DNA from: UMGS1933 sp045593405
GTDB lineage: Bacteria; Bacillota; Clostridia; TANB77; CAG-508
Assembly (NCBI GenBank): GCA_045593405.1
Contig: JAZNWN010000015.1
Location: 1 to 64,000 of the forward strand
Direction: 5' to 3'
Length of the DNA: 64,000 bases
Shown here: piece by piece, positions 60,498 through 64,000 of the stretch
How positions within the stretch are numbered: position 1 is the first letter of the stretch
Layout: each line of letters starts with the position of its first letter
Notes under the pieces: model-generated
Databases searched by the model: none
Told to the model about the DNA's origin: nothing
Seen by the model: only the letters and a program-made list of their open reading frames with translations
Position numbers and translations under genes: made by a program

Positions 60498-61772
60498 TCA
60501 ATTAAACCATTCTAATTCCCAGTCATTAAATCTTACGGTATCGCCTTCTTGCACTCCTTCTTGTTTTAATGCTTCTTCTATTCCTAAATTACGCAATGTT
60601 TTTTGGAAATAATATAATGATTCATTATCTTCTAAATTTACTCTTCCCATTAATCTATCTACTGCTGGTCCTTGTACAATAAACTCTCCATTTGCTCTTA
60701 TTATTTCAAATTCATCTTTATCTTCTTTTAGAGTATAAACTACTCTTTCATCACCTTCTACTATTGTTTCTTTTGGAAGAGTTTTTACTGTTTCTGATAC
60801 ATACTTAAATAATTCTTTTAATCCTTCACCTGTTGCGGCAGATATTTTGAATATTTTTATATCTACTTTTTTTGCTAGTTCCTCTAATTCTTTAAATAAA
60901 CTTTCATCTTGAAGCACATCTACTTTGTTTGCTACTATTATTTGTTTTCTTGTGGCTAGTTTTTCACTATATTTTTTTAGTTCTTCATTTATAATTTTAA
61001 AATCCTCTACTGGAACTCTATCTTCTGAACCAGATACATCTATTACATGAAGTAAGAGTCTTGTTCTTTCTATATGTCTTAAAAATTTTAACCCTAACCC
61101 AATTCCATTACTTGCGCCTTCTATAATTCCTGGTATGTCTGCAATAACGAAGCTATCTCCATATTCAGTTTTTACTACTCCTAAATTTGGTTCTAGTGTG
61201 GTAAAATGATAGTCTGCAATTTTAGGTCTTGCTGATGTAACCATTGAAAGTATTGTTGACTTTCCTACATTTGGGAATCCAACTAGTCCAACATCTGCAA
61301 TTAATTTTAATTCTAAAATTATTTCTTTTTCTATTCCTTTTTCTCCACCTTGTGCGAAACGAGGTGCTTGTCTTGTTGCAGTTGCAAAGTGTGAGTTTCC
61401 TTTTCCTCCTCTTCCTCCTGGAAAAACAAGTTCACATTGTCCTTCTTCTGAAAGGTCAGCAATAACTTTTAAAGTTTCAGCATCTTTTATCACAGTTCCT
61501 CTTGGTACTTTTATATATAAGTCTTCTCCAGATTTTCCAAAACAACGGTTACCACTTCCATTTTCTCCATTTTGAGCCTTATATTTTTTATTATATCTAA
61601 AATTTATTAATGTATTTTGGTCTGGATCAACTACAAAATATACGTCTCCACCTTTTCCGCCGTCTCCGCCATCTGGTCCTCCTGATGCTACATATTTTTC
61701 TCTTCTAAATGTAATTGCACCATTTCCACCATCTCCGGATTTTACAATTATTTTTGTATAATCTGTAAACAT
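60498..61772 (-). CDS. obg: GTPase Obg (CgtA)
   Basis: 424 residues: glycine-rich Obg fold (GDGGNGAITFRREKYVASGG, PDGGDGGKGGDV), then the G domain with GFPNVGKSTILSMVTSARP, ADIPGIIEGASNG and NKVD, then the OCT domain. It acts in 50S assembly and stress response. ATG at 61772 with AGGAGG upstream; nine bases after trpS's stop side, so trpS-obg are cotranscribed. Confidence 0.97.
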   Translation of the reverse strand: MFTDYTKIIVKSGDGGNGAITFRREKYVASGGPDGGDGGKGGDVYFVVDPDQNTLINFRYNKKYKAQNGENGSGNRCFGKSGEDLYIKVPRGTVIKDAETLKVIADLSEEGQCELVFPGGRGGKGNSHFATATRQAPRFAQGGEKGIEKEIILELKLIADVGLVGFPNVGKSTILSMVTSARPKIADYHFTTLEPNLGVVKTEYGDSFVIADIPGIIEGASNGIGLGLKFLRHIERTRLLLHVIDVSGSEDRVPVEDFKIINEELKKYSEKLATRKQIIVANKVDVLQDESLFKELEELAKKVDIKIFKISAATGEGLKELFKYVSETVKTLPKETIVEGDERVVYTLKEDKDEFEIIRANGEFIVQGPAVDRLMGRVNLEDNESLYYFQKTLRNLGIEEALKQEGVQEGDTVRFNDWELEWFN

Positions 61773-61780
61773 ATGTCCTC

Positions 61781-62770
61781 CTATAAAATTCCTATTTTAC
61801 TCTTTACTTCATCTAAAGTTTTTGAAGCAAGCTCTCTTGCTTTTTGGGCACCTTTTTTATAAATTTCTTCTAAATATTCTGGATTTTCTAATAATTCTTT
61901 GTATTTTTCTTGTACTGGTTTTAGTCTCTCTACTACTTTTTCTCCTACTGCTGTTTTAAAAGCCCCATATCCTTGGCCTGAAAATTCTTCTTCTATTTCT
62001 TTTTCAGTTTTTCCCGTTATTGCTCCATATATACACATTAAATTACTTATACCTGGTTTATTTTCTGGATCATATCTAACAATGTTTTCTGAATCTGTAA
62101 CTGCTTTTTTAAACTTTTTCATAATTACTTCTGGTTCATCATCTAAGAAAATTGTATCATTTAAATTAGGTGAGCTTTTACTCATTTTACTTGTTGGATC
62201 TTGCAATCCCATTATTCTCGCTGTACTTTTTCTTATATAAGGTTCTGGTATTACAAAAGTATCTCCATATATTTTATTAAATCTTTCAGCTAAGTCTCTT
62301 GTTATTTCTAAGTGTTGTTTTTGATCTTCTCCTACTGGTACTAGATCTGCTTTATATAATAAAATATCTCCTGCCATTAGTACAGGGTATGTAAATAATC
62401 CTGCATTTATATTATCTGCATGTTTTGCTGATTTGTCTTTAAATTGTGTCATACGAGAAAGTTCTCCCATATATGTATAACAATTAAGTATCCATGCTAA
62501 TTCTGCATGTTCCTTTACTTGTGACTGAATAAATATTGTATTTTTTTCTGGGTCAAGTCCAGCAGCTACATATAATGCTATTATTTTTAATGTGTTATTC
62601 TTTAATTCTTCAGGGTCATTTCTAACTGTTAGTGAATGTAAATTTGCTATCATGTAATAACAATTATATTCTTCTTGCATTTTTACCCAATTGTCTATTG
62701 CTCCTAAATAGTTTCCTAGTTGCAATCTTCCTGTAGATTGAATTCCGCTTAAAATTATTTTTTTATCCAT
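61781..62770 (-). CDS. trpS: tryptophanyl-tRNA synthetase
   Basis: 329 residues, class I: SGIQSTGRLQLGNYLGAI (HIGH-like region GNYLG) and KMSKSSPN (KMSKS). Trp recognition residues are in the Rossmann fold. ATG at 62770 follows GAGGAGG. Promoter at 62829-62857; no T-box is visible, unusual for a Firmicute trpS. Confidence 0.96.
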   Translation of the reverse strand: MDKKIILSGIQSTGRLQLGNYLGAIDNWVKMQEEYNCYYMIANLHSLTVRNDPEELKNNTLKIIALYVAAGLDPEKNTIFIQSQVKEHAELAWILNCYTYMGELSRMTQFKDKSAKHADNINAGLFTYPVLMAGDILLYKADLVPVGEDQKQHLEITRDLAERFNKIYGDTFVIPEPYIRKSTARIMGLQDPTSKMSKSSPNLNDTIFLDDEPEVIMKKFKKAVTDSENIVRYDPENKPGISNLMCIYGAITGKTEKEIEEEFSGQGYGAFKTAVGEKVVERLKPVQEKYKELLENPEYLEEIYKKGAQKARELASKTLDEVKSKIGIL

Positions 62771-62828
62771 GGGTTACCTCCTCATTTTATTTTTATGCTT
62801 TATTTATATTTATAAAACACTGTCTTTT

Positions 62829-62857
62829 ATTATACATTATTTTTGTTTTTTTTACAA
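62829..62857 (-). promoter_or_regulatory. trpS-obg promoter
   Basis: TTGTAA (62852-62857), 17-nt spacer, TATAAT (62829-62834). Confidence 0.65.
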
Positions 62858-62887
62858 TACAAATGTTTGAAGAAATTGGAAATCGAT

Positions 62888-63020
62888 TTGACTTTTTATG
62901 TAAATAATTGTATAATTTTTATGAAGTATTTCTTTTGAAGTACACTACCATATTACACTTCAGTAATTTGGTATTAACCTTTAGCAGATTTTTCTGCTAT
63001 ACAATCTTAGGAGGATTTTA
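62888..63020 (+). promoter_or_regulatory. promoter and structured leader of the 63022 gene
   Basis: TTGACT (62888-62893), 17-nt spacer, TATAAT (62911-62916). The ~95-nt leader has GAAGT...ACTTC and AGCAGA-TTTT-TCTGCT stems before AGGAGG. Confidence 0.55.
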
Positions 63021-63021
63021 T

Positions 63022-63195
63022 ATGCATCCTTATATGAACTGTGATACATGTGACCCCAAAACAAAAGAAGCATGTAACTATCCCGATACTGGCATCTGCG
63101 CCAAAGAGGCCACTTTGCCTCCTGCAGTTTGCCCTATGTTTGAGGTTCCTACTAATAGTAACAATGTTGCTGCTAAAGTAGTTGCGCCTCCTTAA
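63022..63195 (+). CDS. small Cys-containing protein, 57 residues
   Basis: MHPYMNCDTCDPKTKEACNY, further Cys at about 26 and 37, then a Pro/Val/Asn-rich tail. No motif I can name; the Cys spacing resembles none of the common zinc ribbons. ATG at 63022 is fixed by AGGAGG. Codons are richer in C at third positions than in the neighbours, as in the 50858 gene, and it too has its own promoter and a GC-rich terminator. Confidence 0.6.
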   Translation: MHPYMNCDTCDPKTKEACNYPDTGICAKEATLPPAVCPMFEVPTNSNNVAAKVVAPP

Positions 63196-63199
63196 AAAG

Positions 63200-63217
63200 G
63201 CCTCCCTTTAGGGAGGC
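63200..63217 (+). terminator. terminator of the 63022 gene
   Basis: GCCTCCC-TTTA-GGGAGGC with T runs on both strands; it also stands behind the duplicated tRNA-Glu end of element E5. Confidence 0.85.
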
Positions 63218-63230
63218 TTTTTTAGTTAAC

Positions 63231-63394
63231 TCTGGTGACCCGTACGGGAATCGGCAAGCCGCGTCAGAAAAAATGTCCACTGGACATTTTTTGCCTTCGT
63301 TTCGGCAGGCCTTAACCTGCTCGAAACTTGGCATCTTCCTTTTCGATTCCCTTCATTAACTTAATATAAAAAAGCTACCTTCAGTAGCTTTTTT
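63231..63394 (-). repeat. tRNA-3'-end element E5 (behind tRNA-Glu)
   Basis: 63231-63253 is an exact 23-bp copy of 63395-63417, the tRNA-Glu 3' end plus flank. Core CGGCAAGCCGCGTC, hairpin AAAAAATGTCC/GGACATTTTTT, the extra GTTTCG/CGAAAC hairpin (as in E4) and end TTCCTTTTCGATTCCC. Confidence 0.85.
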
Positions 63395-63396
63395 TC

Positions 63397-63471
63397 TGGT
63401 GACCCGTACGGGAATCGAACCCATGATTCCACCTTGAGAGGGTGGCGTCTTAACCGCTTGACCAACGGGCC
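63397..63471 (-). tRNA. tRNA-Glu (CTC)
   Basis: 75 nt, anticodon loop CTCTCAA, so it reads GAG; CCA encoded. The usual tRNA-Glu(TTC) is not in this window. Confidence 0.92.
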
Positions 63472-63498
63472 ATAATTATATTTATTATTTCTATTTTT

Positions 63499-63577
63499 TT
63501 GTGACCCTCACGTATGGTATCGAAGCACGACTTCCACCGTGAGAGGGTAAACGTCTTAACCGCTTGACCAACAGGCC
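63499..63577 (-). pseudogene. degenerate tRNA-Glu (CTC) copy
   Basis: Same D-arm and anticodon loop (CTCTCAC) as the neighbour, but the T-arm no longer pairs, the acceptor has mismatches and CCA is replaced by CAA. A decayed tandem duplicate. Confidence 0.75.
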
Positions 63578-63587
63578 ATTTATTTTT

Positions 63588-63669
63588 TGATGTGTGAAGT
63601 GGGATGTAAGAAGTGTGCTTTTTAGAAATCACTTCAAAAACTATTCCTAAATTCGCACTTCAAATTTCT
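63588..63669. repeat. family D repeat, second copy
   Basis: ATGTGTGAAGTGGGATGTAA with GAAGTGTGC, against CGCACTTCAAATTTC; imperfect inverted arms between mrnC and the tRNA pseudogene. Confidence 0.5.
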
Positions 63670-63674
63670 ATATA

Positions 63675-64000
63675 TTAACTATTCATCAATGTCATATCAA
63701 GTATTTCGTTTAGTCTTTCTTGTTGATTGCTTAAATATAAATACCCTATTAAACCCTCAAATGCTGTGGAATACATGTAGTCTGTTGGGTCTGCATTTTT
63801 TGCCACATGATGATTTTGTGTGTTTCTTGCACGTCTTACTATTTCTTGTTCTTTTTCAGTTAACTTATTATATATTTTTTGTAAAATTTCTGATTGTGAT
63901 TTTGCTTTAACATAATTAATTGCTTTAATATGTAATTTATGTGGTTTTAAATTTGTAGTTTCTACTAAATGTGTTCTTATATATACTTCATAAATACTAT
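63675..64000 (-). CDS. mrnC: Mini-ribonuclease 3, C-terminal part (cut by window edge)
   Basis: About 108 residues, without the N-terminus: SIYEVYIRTHLVET, RRARNTQNHHVAKNADPTDY and YSTAFEGLIGYLYLSNQQER match the dimeric RNase III-like fold of MrnC, which lacks a dsRNA-binding domain and trims 23S rRNA ends. Ends with TAA at 63675. The N-terminal Asp-containing helix is outside the window. Confidence 0.85.
   Translation of the reverse strand, partial: SIYEVYIRTHLVETTNLKPHKLHIKAINYVKAKSQSEILQKIYNKLTEKEQEIVRRARNTQNHHVAKNADPTDYMYSTAFEGLIGYLYLSNQQERLNEILDMTLMNS

Noticed and set aside
62771..62880. T-box leaders for trpS, hisS or lysS.
   Set aside because: None of the gaps shows the conserved T-box antiterminator motif or specifier-loop structure; simple promoters explain them.
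63499..63577. The second tRNA-Glu copy as functional.
   Set aside because: The T-arm cannot pair, the acceptor has several mismatches and the CCA is lost.

Overview
This is a low-GC, AT-rich chromosomal segment of an anaerobic, spore-forming member of the Clostridia, probably an uncultured gut lineage. The evidence is a gerA-type germination operon, a SigH-like sigma factor, pyruvate formate-lyase with its activase, ThyX, PASTA kinase/phosphatase, the str operon order rpsL-rpsG-fusA-tuf, and nearly universal Gram-positive Shine-Dalgarno sites (GGAGG). No rRNA, IS element or CRISPR array is seen.

Layout. 1-8 kb (minus strand): S66 peptidase, pgi and the str operon. 8-11 kb: metallophosphoesterase, tsaD, an M50 protease. 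10.9-13.7 kb: an accessory stretch behind lysS where three copies of a repeat that begins with the last codons of lysS alternate with unknown genes. 13.7-21.5 kb: lysS, type II pantothenate kinase, a lipoprotein, gpsA-plsY-der, rpmF. 21.6-30.2 kb: a surface-type protein, an E2-like acyltransferase, holA, a glycogen-debranching-type enzyme, yvcK-murB, htpX. 30.2-32.9 kb: small accessory genes, gene debris and a previously unmarked type I toxin-antitoxin locus. 32.9-43.6 kb: tRNA clusters, mltG, pflBA, thyX, acyl-CoA synthetase. 43.9-48.2 kb (plus strand): gerAA-AB-AC and a small membrane ORF. 48.2-64 kb: secG, an RluA-type synthase, dipeptidase, ychF, hisS, prkC-prpC-rlmN, sigH, lexA, obg, trpS, a small Cys-rich gene, tRNA-Glu and a partial mrnC.

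The most unusual signal is translational. Five otherwise sound genes (gpsA, murB twice, a GH18-like gene, pflA, and a 56-codon ORF in the ger operon) have their frame broken by exactly one extra base. At all six breaks the zero-frame codon is CGG, and skipping its C restores the family sequence with a glycine codon GGN. By my reading of every CGG trinucleotide, no other housekeeping gene in the window has an in-frame CGG. This points to +1 frameshifting at CGG, or an unassigned CGG codon, rather than random mutation. Only three small accessory genes use CGG as an ordinary in-frame codon.

The second striking signal is a family of five 125-166 bp elements. Each lies directly 3' of the last tRNA of a cluster, begins with a duplicate of that tRNA's own 3' end, and shares an internal core. 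Other signals are a convergent type I toxin-antitoxin locus, paired small genes with a covarying leader hairpin, an unusual tRNA-Thr(AGT), a decayed tRNA-Glu copy, and several families of short palindromic intergenic repeats, the commonest bounded by TGTAGGGGC/GCCCCTACA. All calls come from reading the sequence; no database search was run.
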